Source of the DNA: Actinomycetota bacterium
GTDB lineage: Bacteria; Actinomycetota; Thermoleophilia; Gaiellales; Gaiellaceae
Length of the DNA: 64,000 nt
NCBI GenBank assembly: GCA_003132665.1
Contig: PKYN01000002.1
Span: 115,457-179,456, forward strand
Reading direction: 5' to 3'
How positions within the stretch are numbered: position 1 is the stretch's first letter; the number at the start of each line of letters is the position of its first letter. Made by a program: the position numbers and the translations under genes. The notes under the pieces are model-generated. The model ran no database searches. It had not been told where the DNA came from and saw only the letters and a program-made list of their open reading frames with translations. Below are positions 18,981 through 29,296 of the stretch, in pieces.

Positions 18981-19409
18981 GTGAGGTATTCGCTCGTCGT
19001 CGCGGTCGCTCTGGTCGTTCTCGCGGGATCGGCGTCCGCTTCCTCGTCTTCAGGACTGAAGGGCTTTCAAACTCCCTCTCGGAATATCGTCTGCGGCGCC
19101 TATACGGGATCCCAACCGGCCTGGCTGCGCTGTGACATCTCGAGCGGTCTCAAGCCGAAGCCGTCCCGACCCAACGGCTGCGAGTTCGACTTCGGCGGGA
19201 CTCTCACGCTCGGCGCCACGGGGCGAGCCCGGATTGGTTGCGTCAGCGATGTGGTGTTGCCCAACCCGAACAAAGCACCGCTACTTGCCTACGGCAAGAC
19301 CTGGAGTTATGGGCCGTTCAAATGCCACTCGGCCAGGACCGGCCTAACCTGCCGCAACCTCAAAGGCCACGGCTTCTTCCTCAGCCGCGGGCGCTGGACA
19401 CGGCTCTAG
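18981..19409 (+). CDS. Secreted hypothetical protein (resembles DUF6636-type proteins)
   Basis: Signal peptide; 'GFQTPSRNIVCGAY...LRCDI...CHSARTGLTCRNLKGHGFFLSR'. Confidence 0.6.
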   Translation: MRYSLVVAVALVVLAGSASASSSSGLKGFQTPSRNIVCGAYTGSQPAWLRCDISSGLKPKPSRPNGCEFDFGGTLTLGATGRARIGCVSDVVLPNPNKAPLLAYGKTWSYGPFKCHSARTGLTCRNLKGHGFFLSRGRWTRL

Positions 19410-19560
19410 CAGGCACCTGACCGTTCGTCGGCCGCTTCGTGGCCCGAGCGCGCTCGACGTAGCCCTATCCGCCGCAGCTACCGTGGATCAGGTACCGGAA
19501 GAACACGTCCTCGAAAGACGACTGCGGCCATAGAAGGGGTTATCGACCGGTGAATCCTAG

Positions 19561-21213
19561 ATGCGTCTCCCCCCTTTCGACGAGAGCGCTACTCCTCTCT
19601 CGAAAGCCCGCGCCTTTAGCGGACGTTTATCGCGCGGTGGTCTCATCGACAGGATGAGCGGACTTCGAAGCGGTCGTCCGGTTCGCGCGCTGCCCGGGCA
19701 TGTTCGCTCCCGCTCAACTGCCTTCGTCGCCGTCCTTCTGGGCATGGTGGTGCTGCCGCTCAGCGGCGCGATCGCTTCGTCCCCGGCGGCGAGAACGGCG
19801 CCCGGGCTGGGTAGGCTCGCCGCCAGGCTGGACGCCACGAGATTGGCGCCCGTCCAGGCAAGCGAAATCCGACTCAGCTACCGGTTCTTGAGCCGGAGCG
19901 CTCACTTCTCATACGTGCTTCAGCGCAAACGGGGAGCACGCTGGATCGCGCTTCGCGCCGTCGCGCGCAAGGGGAACTTCGAGGGCACTCACGTTACGAC
20001 CCTCGAGCGCATCTTCGGCCAAAGCGCGATCCAATCCGGCAGCTACCGCCTGCGCCTCCGCGCCGATCGCAACGTCGTCTCGCTCAGATTCTCGGTCTTC
20101 GCCGCCGAGCCAGTCGCCGACGCCACAGGCGTCAGCGCGGGCGGCAGACTGACCTGCATCCTCGTTGGCGGCGGCGGCGTCAAGTGTTGGGGCGATAACT
20201 TCGACGGCGAGCTCGGGAACAGCACTCTGATGAATAGCTCGACGCCGGTCTCGGTGCGCGGCATCACGGGCGCGATCGCCGTGAACAGCGGTTACAAGCA
20301 CTCCTGCGCGATCTTTCCCGCCGGGACGATCAGTTGCTGGGGTACCAACGACGTGGGCGAGCTCGGCAACGGCACGCTGGCGAGCAGCTCAACCCCGATT
20401 TCGGTGGGCGGGCTCAGCGGCGTCGTCGCGAGCAGCTCCGGCGCGGCTCACACCTGCGCGCTGCTCACGGGCGGCTCACTCTACTGCTGGGGCGACAACC
20501 AGTTCGGAGAGCTCGGCACGGGCGCTCTGATCCGAAGCAGGCCCTTTGGGATCTCGAGCCCCGTGCAGGTCGCCGCCGTCTCGAATGCCGTCGGCGTCAG
20601 CGCCGGCTTCCTGAACACCTGTGCGCTCATCTCCGGCGGCTCGATCGAATGCTGGGGTTACAACCACGACGGTCAGACCGGACACGGAAAAGCCAACCAC
20701 ATATGGCCGTACGCCAATCCGTCGCCCGAGCGTGTCTACGGAATCACGAACGCTGTCTCGATCAGCTCCGGAGCTTTCGACACCTGCGCTCTCGTCGCCG
20801 GCGGCACAGTCAAGTGCTGGGGTTTCATCGCGGCCACAGATACCGGCTCCAAACCCCTGCTGGACAGCGCCATACCGGTGCAGGCGGCGGGCATCAAGAA
20901 CGCCGTCTCGATCAGCTCCGGCGGCGTTCACAACTGCGCCCTGATCGCCGGCGGCACCGTCAAGTGCTGGGGAGCGGATCAGTTCGGGCAGCTCGGTGAC
21001 GGGAAGCTGCAGGACAGCGCCAAGCCCGTTACGGTGATCGGAATCAAGCATGCCGTCTCGATCAGCTCCGGCGTCCGTCACACCTGCGCGGTTCTCGCCA
21101 GCGGCGCGGTCAAGTGCTGGGGCGGGAACGACGAGGGCGAGCTCGGTTCCGGCACCCTGACGACAAGCTCGGTTCCGCTCAGCGTCGTTCAGCCGACCAC
21201 GAGCCGACCGTAG
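19561..21213 (+). CDS. Secreted RCC1-repeat beta-propeller protein, 7 CWG repeats
   Basis: Same architecture as 11214..13790 with 7 CWG repeats; start may be internal (MSGLRSGRPV near 19654). Confidence 0.87.
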   Translation: MRLPPFDESATPLSKARAFSGRLSRGGLIDRMSGLRSGRPVRALPGHVRSRSTAFVAVLLGMVVLPLSGAIASSPAARTAPGLGRLAARLDATRLAPVQASEIRLSYRFLSRSAHFSYVLQRKRGARWIALRAVARKGNFEGTHVTTLERIFGQSAIQSGSYRLRLRADRNVVSLRFSVFAAEPVADATGVSAGGRLTCILVGGGGVKCWGDNFDGELGNSTLMNSSTPVSVRGITGAIAVNSGYKHSCAIFPAGTISCWGTNDVGELGNGTLASSSTPISVGGLSGVVASSSGAAHTCALLTGGSLYCWGDNQFGELGTGALIRSRPFGISSPVQVAAVSNAVGVSAGFLNTCALISGGSIECWGYNHDGQTGHGKANHIWPYANPSPERVYGITNAVSISSGAFDTCALVAGGTVKCWGFIAATDTGSKPLLDSAIPVQAAGIKNAVSISSGGVHNCALIAGGTVKCWGADQFGQLGDGKLQDSAKPVTVIGIKHAVSISSGVRHTCAVLASGAVKCWGGNDEGELGSGTLTTSSVPLSVVQPTTSRP

Positions 21214-21305
21214 AGCGCGGCGAGAGGACGGGCGCCGAACTGCTCTGGGCAGTGAGTTGACGCTTCTCGCACCTGCAGTTGCGCCGATCGTTAGGATCGT
21301 CGGCG

Positions 21306-21848
21306 ATGATCGCCTCGTTTTTCTGGTACCTGCTTCCCGTCTGGGTTCTGCTCTTCCTCCTGCTCCTGCTCGGAGTCTTCGCCATCCTGAGCCGGATCAA
21401 GGGCGGCCGCTACGCCCGGCCGATCATCGCCGGGCTGATGAAGGTTCCGCTGCTCGGGCGCGGACTGAGGAGTCTTTCGGAATCGGCCATGGAGCGCTCG
21501 AACCCGCTGCTCGCCAGCGCGATCAAGAAGCTCGAACGGGCCGGTGCGATGCGCGACCCCCAGCGGATGCAGCGAGCCCTTTCGCTGCTCTCCTCCGCCG
21601 AGCGGCGCGCCTGGATGGAAGCTGCTGACCAGCAGCAGCAAAGCTCCGGCTCGGACGTGTCCAACCGGCAGATCCGTCGCAAGTTGGAGCGCCAAGGCCT
21701 GCAGCAGAAAAGCGCCAAGGACAAGGCGAAGGACAAGTCCAAGGACAAGCGCAAGGGCAAGAAAAAGAAGAAGGGCGAGGCCGAGGAAGAGCGCCGCGGC
21801 CCGCAGGGACGCAAGCGCGGGAAGCCCGGTCGCAAGCGCGGCCGCTAA
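21306..21848 (+). CDS. Hypothetical membrane-anchored protein with highly basic C-terminal tail
   Basis: MIASFFWYLLPVWVLLFLLLLLGVFAIL TM; C-term KDKAKDKSKDKRKGKKKKKGE...GRKRGR. Confidence 0.65.
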   Translation: MIASFFWYLLPVWVLLFLLLLLGVFAILSRIKGGRYARPIIAGLMKVPLLGRGLRSLSESAMERSNPLLASAIKKLERAGAMRDPQRMQRALSLLSSAERRAWMEAADQQQQSSGSDVSNRQIRRKLERQGLQQKSAKDKAKDKSKDKRKGKKKKKGEAEEERRGPQGRKRGKPGRKRGR

Positions 21849-21881
21849 TAGGTCGGCGCCACTACTCCTCGGGGCAGGCCC

Positions 21882-22361
21882 TTACCGCTCGAGCAGCGCC
21901 ACGGCCTGAGCCGCCAGGCCCTCGCCGCGACCCGCGAATCCGAGCCGATCGGTGGTCGTGGCCCGTACGGTCACCCGCCCCGGCTCGAGCGCAAGCGCGG
22001 CGGCCAGACGCTCCTGCATCTCCGCGCGTCGCTCTGCAATCCGCGGCTCCTCGCCGACAAGGATGCAGTCGGCGTTGACCAGTGCCCAGCCTGCGCCGCG
22101 CACCTCGCCGTAGGCACGGGCGAGCAGGTCGAGCGAGTCGGCGCCCTTCCAGCGCTCGTCGCTGGAGGGAAAGAGCGAGCCGATGTCGCTCAACCCGGCC
22201 GCCCCGAGCAGGGCGTCGATCAGCGCGTGCGCGATCACGTCACCGTCGGAGTGCCCGGCGAGGCCGCGCGGATGCTCGAAAGCGACGCCGCCCAGCACGA
22301 GCGGAACGCCGGCCGCGAAAGCGTGGGCGTCGATACCGATTCCTACCCTGAGCTCGCTCAT
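21882..22361 (-). CDS. ispF: 2-C-methyl-D-erythritol 2,4-cyclodiphosphate synthase
   Basis: 'RVGIGIDAHAF', 'HSDGDVIAHALIDALLGAAGLSDIGSLFP', 'ATTTDRLGFAGRGEGLAAQAVALL'. Confidence 0.95.
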   Translation of the reverse strand: MSELRVGIGIDAHAFAAGVPLVLGGVAFEHPRGLAGHSDGDVIAHALIDALLGAAGLSDIGSLFPSSDERWKGADSLDLLARAYGEVRGAGWALVNADCILVGEEPRIAERRAEMQERLAAALALEPGRVTVRATTTDRLGFAGRGEGLAAQAVALLER

Positions 22362-23047
22362 CCGTCTTCCTTGGCGAGCCAGCTCTCGACCAGGGCCAGA
22401 TCGTCAGTCGTGGTCACCTTGTGCAGGCGCCGCTCGCCCTCGACCCAGCGGACGCGACCACCCTGCCCTTCGACCAGCGTCGAGCAGTCGGTCGCCTCGT
22501 TGTGCTCGGCGGCGTAGGCGGCGCGGAGCGCCTGGGCGCGAAAAGCCTGCGGCGTCTGGACGGCGACGAGCGAGCTGCGCTCGAGTGTCTCGACGATGAG
22601 CTCCTTCTCGACGCGCTTGATCGTGTCGGAGACCGGCAGCGCCGGCACGACCGCGTCCCAACCCTGCTCCAGCGGCGCCAACACTCGCTCCACGACCTCC
22701 GCGCTCACCAGCGGTCGGGCGGCATCGTGAACGAGCACGTGCTCGACCTCGGCGGGAATCTCCGTCAGGGCCAGGCTGACGCTCTCGCCACGCTCGCGGC
22801 CTCCTCGCACGACCGCGCTCACCTTGTCGCAGCCGAGTTCTTCGGCGAGCAGGATGGTGGCCTCCTCCCAGCCGGGCGGAGCCGCCACAACCAGGCCGGC
22901 GATCAAATCGCAGTCGTCGAGCCGTTGCAGGCTCTCGGCCAGGAGAGGTCGCCCGGCGAGGGCGGCAAAAGCTTTCGGGCGCGTGCCGGCGAGCCGCTTC
23001 CCAGCCCCGGCGGCGCAAACGACGACCCAGGCCGATGCGCTCGTCAT
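22358..23047 (-). CDS. ispD: 2-C-methyl-D-erythritol 4-phosphate cytidylyltransferase
   Basis: 'VVCAAGAGKRLAGTRPKAFAALAGRPLLAESLQRL', 'VLVHDAARPLVSAEVVERVL', 'QTPQAFRAQALRAAY'. Confidence 0.95.
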   Translation of the reverse strand: MTSASAWVVVCAAGAGKRLAGTRPKAFAALAGRPLLAESLQRLDDCDLIAGLVVAAPPGWEEATILLAEELGCDKVSAVVRGGRERGESVSLALTEIPAEVEHVLVHDAARPLVSAEVVERVLAPLEQGWDAVVPALPVSDTIKRVEKELIVETLERSSLVAVQTPQAFRAQALRAAYAAEHNEATDCSTLVEGQGGRVRWVEGERRLHKVTTTDDLALVESWLAKEDG

Positions 23048-23096
23048 AGGCGATCCAGGGGACGCTGCCCCGCCGACGGTAAACCGACCACCGCGG

Positions 23097-23639
23097 CTAG
23101 ACGGAAGCTACTACCGCTTCCGGCTCCGTTTTGCTCGAGCTCCGCGACGCCTTCTTGCCGTTTCTGGCCAGCACGTTCTCCAGCCACGCGGCCGCCTCTT
23201 CTTCGTTCAGATCGAGCGCGTACATCAGCTCGCTGGAAAGAATCTTCTTGGCCTTCACGAACATCTGCTTTTCGCCGGTCGAGAGACCCTTCTCGAAATC
23301 GCGTAGAGAGAGGTTTTGTACGACTTCCGACAGTTCGAGGATATCGCCCGTCTTCATCTTGTCGCGGTTGTGCTTGAAGCGGCGATTCCAGTTCTTCGGC
23401 ATCTCGGTCTTGCCGGCCGTGAGCGCGATGATGACGCTGTCGATCTCGGCCTCTTCGATCACCGGGCGCAGTCCAACCCGCTCGGCGTTCTCGCTCGGAA
23501 CTTGGACGGTCATGTCGTTGTGAAGGATCCTGATCGTCAGGTACTCGCGCTTCTGACCGAGCACCGTTCGCATCTCCTTCTCGACCACCGTCCCCGCACC
23601 GTGATGCGGGTACACGACTTTTTCGCCAATATCAAACAA
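23097..23639 (-). CDS. carD: CarD family transcriptional regulator
   Basis: 'MFDIGEKVVYPHHGAGTVVEKEMRTVLGQKREYLTIRILHNDMTVQVPSENAERVGLRPV'; TTG start after GGGAG. Confidence 0.95.
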   Translation of the reverse strand: MFDIGEKVVYPHHGAGTVVEKEMRTVLGQKREYLTIRILHNDMTVQVPSENAERVGLRPVIEEAEIDSVIIALTAGKTEMPKNWNRRFKHNRDKMKTGDILELSEVVQNLSLRDFEKGLSTGEKQMFVKAKKILSSELMYALDLNEEEAAAWLENVLARNGKKASRSSSKTEPEAVVASV

Positions 23640-23673
23640 GCGACACTCCCTCTCGAGCTGTGTTCGCGAAAAG

Positions 23674-23697
23674 GCCGGCGGTGCTACTACCGCCGGC
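23674..23697 (-). terminator. Strong hairpin plus T-run between radA and carD (intrinsic terminator or leader attenuator)
   Basis: Minus strand GCCGGCGGT-AGTAGC-ACCGCCGGC followed by CTTTTC; arms perfectly complementary. Confidence 0.55.
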
Positions 23698-23820
23698 TGA
23701 ATATTGCTTCATGATAGCAAAAAACGCTGGAAAACGCACCTTTTCAGGTGCACTCACAGAAAATCCCTGCTCAGACAGCGTTTCGAAATACGAGCCCGCT
23801 CGCCGACATCGAGTCACTCA

Positions 23821-25185
23821 TCAAAGAGCCGGGTCGGCTCCATCCCGCTGTGATTCCAGCCCCAGCGCCAGCGCTTTCCCGAGCCTGACCACCTCGATCA
23901 ACTCCAGGCCTGCCCCGCTCTTGACGCTGCCCTGACAGACGAGAGCGCACTCCAACCCGAGCTTGGCGCACTCTCCCGCGCGTCGAGCGGTTTGGGTCGC
24001 GGCGCGTAGGCGCCCGGTCAAACCGATCTCGGCGAAGGCCGCGAGCCCCGGGCGAACCGGCACGCCCCGCGCCGCCGAGGCGATGGCCAGCGCGATCGCC
24101 AGATCGGCGCCCGGCTCCTCGATCCGCACGCCGCCGGCGACATTGACGAACACGTCGGCCTGCCCGAGCGCCACGCGCGCATGGCGCGAAAGAACGGCCA
24201 CGATCATCGCGAGACGCTTCGGATCGACGCCGGTGCCGACGCGGCGCGGCATGGCCAGCTCGCTCCTGGCCACAAGGGCCTGGATCTCGAGCAGAATCGG
24301 GCGCGAGCCCTCGAGCGTGCAGGCCACCGCGGCTCCAACCTCGCCGGGCTCTGTGCGCCCGAAGAGCGCCGAGGCATCCGGAATCCCGACTAGGCCGGCG
24401 GAGGTCATCTCGAAGACACCGAGCTCGTTGGTCGAGCCGAAGCGATTCTTGGTTGCGCGCAGAATGCGGTGCTCGTGGTAGCGGTCGCCTTCGAACTGCA
24501 GTACGCAGTCGACCAGGTGCTCGAGCACGCGCGGCCCGGCCACGGTGCCGTCCTTGGTCACGTGCCCGACGAGAAACACGGCGATGCCGTTTTCCTTGGC
24601 CAGGCGCATCAGGCGCGAGGCCGCCTCGCGCACCTGTGCCACCGAGCCCGGCACCGAGCCCAGGCCCGACGAGTAGAGAGCCTGCACCGAGTCGATCACG
24701 CAGACCTCGGGTCGCTCGCGCTCGAGCACCTCACAGACCGTATCTAGCTCGGTCTCGGCCAGAATCTCGATCTTGCCCGCCCCGCCCAGGCGCTCGGCCC
24801 GCAGCCTGACCTGAGCCGCCGATTCCTCGCCCGAGACGAGCAGGCCGCGGCGCTTCTCGGCGATCGCGCGCAGCGCGGCCAAAAGCAGTGTCGACTTTCC
24901 GATTCCGGGCTCGCCGCCGACGAGCACGAGCGAGGCCGGCACCAGCCCGCCGCCGAGCACGCGATCGAGCTCGGGCACGCCGGTCGGGATGCGGTCGCTC
25001 TCATTCGCTTCGACCTCGACCAGGCGCAGCAGCGGCCTTTGTACTCGCGGCGCGCTTGCGGGGATCCTTTCGATTACCTCCTCGGTCAGCGTGCCGTAGT
25101 TCTCACAACTCGGGCAGCGCCCGAGCCAGCGCCCGGTCGAGTAGCCGCATTCCGTGCACGAGAACTGAACAGCCGTCTTTGCCAC
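23821..25185 (-). CDS. radA: DNA repair protein RadA
   Basis: 'FSCTECGYSTGRWLGRCPSCENYGTL', 'GGEPGIGKSTLLLAAL', 'KNRFGSTNELGVFEM'. Confidence 0.97.
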   Translation of the reverse strand: MAKTAVQFSCTECGYSTGRWLGRCPSCENYGTLTEEVIERIPASAPRVQRPLLRLVEVEANESDRIPTGVPELDRVLGGGLVPASLVLVGGEPGIGKSTLLLAALRAIAEKRRGLLVSGEESAAQVRLRAERLGGAGKIEILAETELDTVCEVLERERPEVCVIDSVQALYSSGLGSVPGSVAQVREAASRLMRLAKENGIAVFLVGHVTKDGTVAGPRVLEHLVDCVLQFEGDRYHEHRILRATKNRFGSTNELGVFEMTSAGLVGIPDASALFGRTEPGEVGAAVACTLEGSRPILLEIQALVARSELAMPRRVGTGVDPKRLAMIVAVLSRHARVALGQADVFVNVAGGVRIEEPGADLAIALAIASAARGVPVRPGLAAFAEIGLTGRLRAATQTARRAGECAKLGLECALVCQGSVKSGAGLELIEVVRLGKALALGLESQRDGADPAL

Positions 25186-25270
25186 GAAGCGAGTCTACGC
25201 AGGGGCGCAGACAGCGACCGTGCCGACTCCGTGACTTCTCCCGTCCTGCGCGCGGCGGCTCGCGCCGGGC

Positions 25271-25696
25271 TTATTCGGAATTTTGCCCGTCGTATTCCGG
25301 GGAATCTGCTTCGGCCTCGGCCTTGGTCGCGCGCACGACGCCGTCTTTGTGATGAGCCGGCGAGTAGATCGTGTAGAGCTTCAGCGCCTCGCCACCGGAT
25401 GTGTTGACGACGTTGTGCTCGGCTCCGGCCGGGACGACGATCGCCGAGCCGTCCTTCACCTCGTACTCGTTGCCGTCGATGGTGACGCGACCCCGGCCCG
25501 ACTCGAAGCGGAAGAACTGGTCGTTCTCCTCGTGAACCTCCAGGCCGATGTCTTCCTTCGGCGCGAGACTCATCAGAACGAGCTGGCTATGCGCGGCGGT
25601 GTAGAGGACTTTCCGGAAATCATCGTTTTCAAGGGTCAGCTCTTCGATGTTGTCGTTGAATCCCTTCACGGCGTCCTCCGATCGCGTTTCGAACAA
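25271..25696 (-). CDS. Cupin domain protein
   Basis: 'IGLEVHEENDQFFRFESGRGRVTIDGNEYEVKDGSAIVVPAGAEHNVVNTSGGEALKLYTIYSP'. Confidence 0.9.
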   Translation of the reverse strand: MFETRSEDAVKGFNDNIEELTLENDDFRKVLYTAAHSQLVLMSLAPKEDIGLEVHEENDQFFRFESGRGRVTIDGNEYEVKDGSAIVVPAGAEHNVVNTSGGEALKLYTIYSPAHHKDGVVRATKAEAEADSPEYDGQNSE

Positions 25697-25761
25697 TGCC
25701 AGCTACAGCCTAAGCAGCCAGTAAGACGCTAGGCCCGCGCTGGATCGGCGCTTCTCGTATC

Positions 25762-26307
25762 TCAGTCGCCCTGCGATGATTTCGAGCCACGTAACAAGTC
25801 CTGTGTGCTCGGCTTACGGTAAAGGGGCCGGCCTGGCCCGAGGCCGGTTCGCGGAGGGTCGGCTACCCGCCGAGTCTTGGCGGCGATCTCGCCGCTCGCG
25901 TTCTCCGCGACGGGCGCCTCGAAGCGCGTCTCCGGCTCCGCGGGCCGATCGCTGACGGCCGGTGCGGATGCGGTGGCAGTCGCTTTGATCACCTCCCCAC
26001 GCTCGACGATCTCGCCCCGCTCGTTCACGCTGAAGTTCTTGGCGATGAAGGCCTCGGCTTTGCTCAGATCCCGGCCGTGCCGCGACAGCTTGACCCGTGC
26101 GGCATCGTTCATGACCACGCGCCCGTCGCGAACTTGGAGCGAGCTGCGGAACCTTCGCGACCCGCGCTTCACGGCCTGGGCCAGCGCGAACAAAAGGCCG
26201 AACGTTACGAGTACGACGATCGACGAGATATCTATTGCGGCGAGCACGGGCTCAGCATAGTCGGGCGACCTTACCGCGCCCGCTCGGCGTTTTCCGGTCG
26301 CGAACAC
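25762..26307 (-). CDS. Hypothetical membrane-anchored protein
   Basis: One TM segment; long charged cytoplasmic-like region. Confidence 0.5.
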   Translation of the reverse strand: MFATGKRRAGAVRSPDYAEPVLAAIDISSIVVLVTFGLLFALAQAVKRGSRRFRSSLQVRDGRVVMNDAARVKLSRHGRDLSKAEAFIAKNFSVNERGEIVERGEVIKATATASAPAVSDRPAEPETRFEAPVAENASGEIAAKTRRVADPPRTGLGPGRPLYRKPSTQDLLRGSKSSQGD

Positions 26308-26414
26308 CCGTCGCGAGGCTCTAGGCGACGCTCTATCGCGTCGCTCGGGTTGCGAGAGAGATGTCGCTTGAAACTCGAGCCGGCGACACCCGGCGACATG
26401 ACGATGGCCAAAAG

Positions 26415-29042
26415 CTACTCGTCCTCGGAGCTGGCGCTTGGCTCGGAGGCGGCTTTGTCGGCGCCGTCGTCGGGGACGACGACCTTCTTGGGCTCTTCCT
26501 TCTCGCCGGTTTTCTTCTCGGAGCTCTCGCCGGCGCCATCGTCGGGGACGACGACCTTCTCGGGCTCTTCTTCGAGCACCGGCTCGGCGCCCGGGATGAT
26601 CTTGATGTCGACCTCGTCGGAGGTGTTCTTCTTGCGATCGACGATCAGCGTCGCCCCAGGCATCAGCTCAGCGCCGAGCACGAAGTCGGCCAGCGGATCC
26701 TCTATCAAGCGCTGGATCGCGCGGCGCAGCGGACGAGCGCCCATTGAGGGATCGAAGCCCTGCTCGACCAGCAGGTCCTTGGCCTTGTCGGTCAGCTCGA
26801 TCGTCACCTTGTGCACCGCCATCTGCTCGCGCAGCCGCTTCAGCATCAGGTCGATGATCTGCTTGATCTCGGCCTTCTCGAGCTTGTGGAAGACGATCAC
26901 CTCGTCGATGCGGTTCAGGAGCTCGGGTCGGAAGACCTTCTTCAGCTCGCCTGTGACCCGCGACTTCATCTCGTCGTAGGAGAGGCCGACCTCGTCGTTC
27001 GAGGAGAAGCCGAGCGACTGGTTCTTGGAGATCTGAGCCGCGCCCAGGTTTGAGGTCATGATCACGATCGTGTTGCGGAAGTCGACCTTGCGCCCCTGCG
27101 AGTCGGTCAGCTTACCGTCCTCGAGGATCTGCAGCAGGATGTTGAAGACGTCGGGGTGCGCCTTCTCGACCTCGTCCATGAGCAGCACCGAGTAGGGCTT
27201 GCGTCGCACCGATTCGGTCAGCTGACCGCCCTCGTCGTAACCGACGTAGCCCGGAGGCGAGCCGACCAGCCGCGACACGGAGTGCTTCTCCATGTACTCC
27301 GACATATCGACCTGGATCATGGCCTCCTCGTCGCCGAACAGGAACTCGGCCAGGGTGCGCGCCAGCTCGGTCTTGCCGACGCCCGAGGGCCCCAGGAAGA
27401 TGAACGAGCCGGTCGGGCGCTTGGGATCCTTGATTCCCGCCCGGGCGCGCCGGATCGCCTTGGAGACCGCCTCGATCGCCGGATGCTGGCCGATCACGCG
27501 CTTGTGCAGCTCGTCCTCCATGCGAATGAGCTTCTGCGACTCGGCCTCGGTGAGCTTGAAAACTGGGATGCCGGTCCACATCGAGACGATGTCGGCGATC
27601 TCTTCCTCGCCGATCTCGGGCTGCTCGGCCGCGTCCTCCTCGTCGCGCCAGGATTCTTCGAGCTCTTTGCGCTTCTGGCTCAGCTTGCGCTCCTTGTCCC
27701 TGAGCGCCGCCGCCTTCTCGAACTCCTGGGCCTCGATCGAAGACTCCTTCTCTTTCCGCACCGTCTCGATCTCTTCCTCGAGCTCGCGGTAGCGCGGAGG
27801 CGCGCTCATGGTGCGGATGCGCATGCGCGACGCGGCCTCGTCGATCAGGTCGATGGCCTTGTCGGGCAGGTGGCGATCTTGGATGTAGCGGTCGGCGAGC
27901 TGCGCGGCGGCATCGAGTGCGTCGTCGGAGATCTTGCAGCGGTGGTGCGCCTCGTAGCGGTCGCGCAGACCGCGCAAGATCTGAATCGTATCGTCGACCG
28001 AGGGCTCCTCTACGCGAATCTGCTGGAAGCGCCGTTCCAGTGCCGCGTCGCGCTCCAGGTACTTGCGGTACTCGTCCAGCGTGGTGGCGCCGATCGTCTG
28101 TAGCTCGCCGCGCGACAGCGCCGGCTTGAGGATCGAGGCCGCATCGATCGCGCCCTCGGCCGCACCCGCGCCGACCAGGTTGTGCAGCTCGTCGATGAAG
28201 AGAATGATGTCGCCGCGCTGGCCGATCTCCTTCATGACCTTCTTCAGGCGCTCTTCGAACTCGCCGCGGTACTTCGAGCCGGCCACCAGCGCCGCCAGGT
28301 CGAGCGTGTAGATCTGCTTGTTCTTGAGTAGCTCGGGCACATTGCTCGCGGCGATTCGCTGGGCCAGGCCCTCGACGACCGCCGTCTTGCCCACGCCGGG
28401 CTCGCCGATCAAAACCGGGTTGTTCTTCGTGCGGCGCGACAGGATCTGCATCACGCGCTCGATCTCGGTCTGGCGCCCGACCACGGGATCGAGCTTGCCG
28501 TCGGTGGCCAGCTTGGTCAGGTTGCGCCCGAACTGGTCGAGCAGCTTGGAGCTCTTCGACCTCTCGCCGCCCGCCGCGCCCGCGGCGGCGCCCTGCTGGC
28601 GGCGCCCGGGGCCCGAGAGCATGCGAATGATCTCGTTGCGAATCTTCTCGGCGTCGGCGTCGAAGTCGAGCAGGATGCGCGCCGCCACGCCCTCGTTCTC
28701 GCGCACCAACCCGAGCAGGATGTGCTCGGTGCCGATGTAGTTGTGGCCAAGCGAGAGCGCTTCTCTGAGCGCCAGCTCGAGCACCTTCTTGGCGCGCGGC
28801 GTGAAGGGGATCTGACCGGTCGTAACCTCGTCGCCCTGGCCGACTATGCGGGCGACCTGCGCCCGTACCTCCTCGACGGTGATGTCGAGCGACTCGAGCA
28901 CGCGCGCGGCGAGGCCCTCCTCCTCACGAAGGAGCCCGAGCAGGATGTGCTCGGTACCTATGTAGTTGTGCTTGAGGGCACGAGCCTCGTCCTGCGCAAG
29001 TACGACTACCTGCCTGGCTCGCTCGGTGAATCGCTCGAACAA
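26415..29042 (-). CDS. clpC: ATP-dependent Clp protease ATP-binding subunit ClpC
   Basis: Clp_N repeats, '[18 protein letters not shown]', '[24 protein letters not shown]', UVR-like linker. Confidence 0.97.
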   Translation of the reverse strand: MFERFTERARQVVVLAQDEARALKHNYIGTEHILLGLLREEEGLAARVLESLDITVEEVRAQVARIVGQGDEVTTGQIPFTPRAKKVLELALREALSLGHNYIGTEHILLGLVRENEGVAARILLDFDADAEKIRNEIIRMLSGPGRRQQGAAAGAAGGERSKSSKLLDQFGRNLTKLATDGKLDPVVGRQTEIERVMQILSRRTKNNPVLIGEPGVGKTAVVEGLAQRIAASNVPELLKNKQIYTLDLAALVAGSKYRGEFEERLKKVMKEIGQRGDIILFIDELHNLVGAGAAEGAIDAASILKPALSRGELQTIGATTLDEYRKYLERDAALERRFQQIRVEEPSVDDTIQILRGLRDRYEAHHRCKISDDALDAAAQLADRYIQDRHLPDKAIDLIDEAASRMRIRTMSAPPRYRELEEEIETVRKEKESSIEAQEFEKAAALRDKERKLSQKRKELEESWRDEEDAAEQPEIGEEEIADIVSMWTGIPVFKLTEAESQKLIRMEDELHKRVIGQHPAIEAVSKAIRRARAGIKDPKRPTGSFIFLGPSGVGKTELARTLAEFLFGDEEAMIQVDMSEYMEKHSVSRLVGSPPGYVGYDEGGQLTESVRRKPYSVLLMDEVEKAHPDVFNILLQILEDGKLTDSQGRKVDFRNTIVIMTSNLGAAQISKNQSLGFSSNDEVGLSYDEMKSRVTGELKKVFRPELLNRIDEVIVFHKLEKAEIKQIIDLMLKRLREQMAVHKVTIELTDKAKDLLVEQGFDPSMGARPLRRAIQRLIEDPLADFVLGAELMPGATLIVDRKKNTSDEVDIKIIPGAEPVLEEEPEKVVVPDDGAGESSEKKTGEKEEPKKVVVPDDGADKAASEPSASSEDE

Positions 29043-29296
29043 CCCTCTGACCCCCTTTCTCCGTCGACTGGCCCGGGGTCTTTGCCGCGTGGCTCAGGTC
29101 AACCCCATATTAGCTGAGGGTCACCTGCCCGAATCGAGGCCCTTGTATGCCTCGGTGGCGGGCACTCACGACCCTCGGCGCTGCGCCGGATTTTCGTTTA
29201 GGACCTTATCGACCGGTGTAACGCAACCGATAGCCATTTTAGTCTCGAACGGGTGCCCGCCGCCTAAGCGGGACGCCGCGTCGGCGGCGCGCTGAC

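Noticed and set aside
19410-19560. Possible orphan coding fragment on the minus strand ('LWPQSSFEDVFFRYLIHGSCGG*')
   Set aside because: Too short, and resemblance to ABC-ATPase C-termini is only superficial
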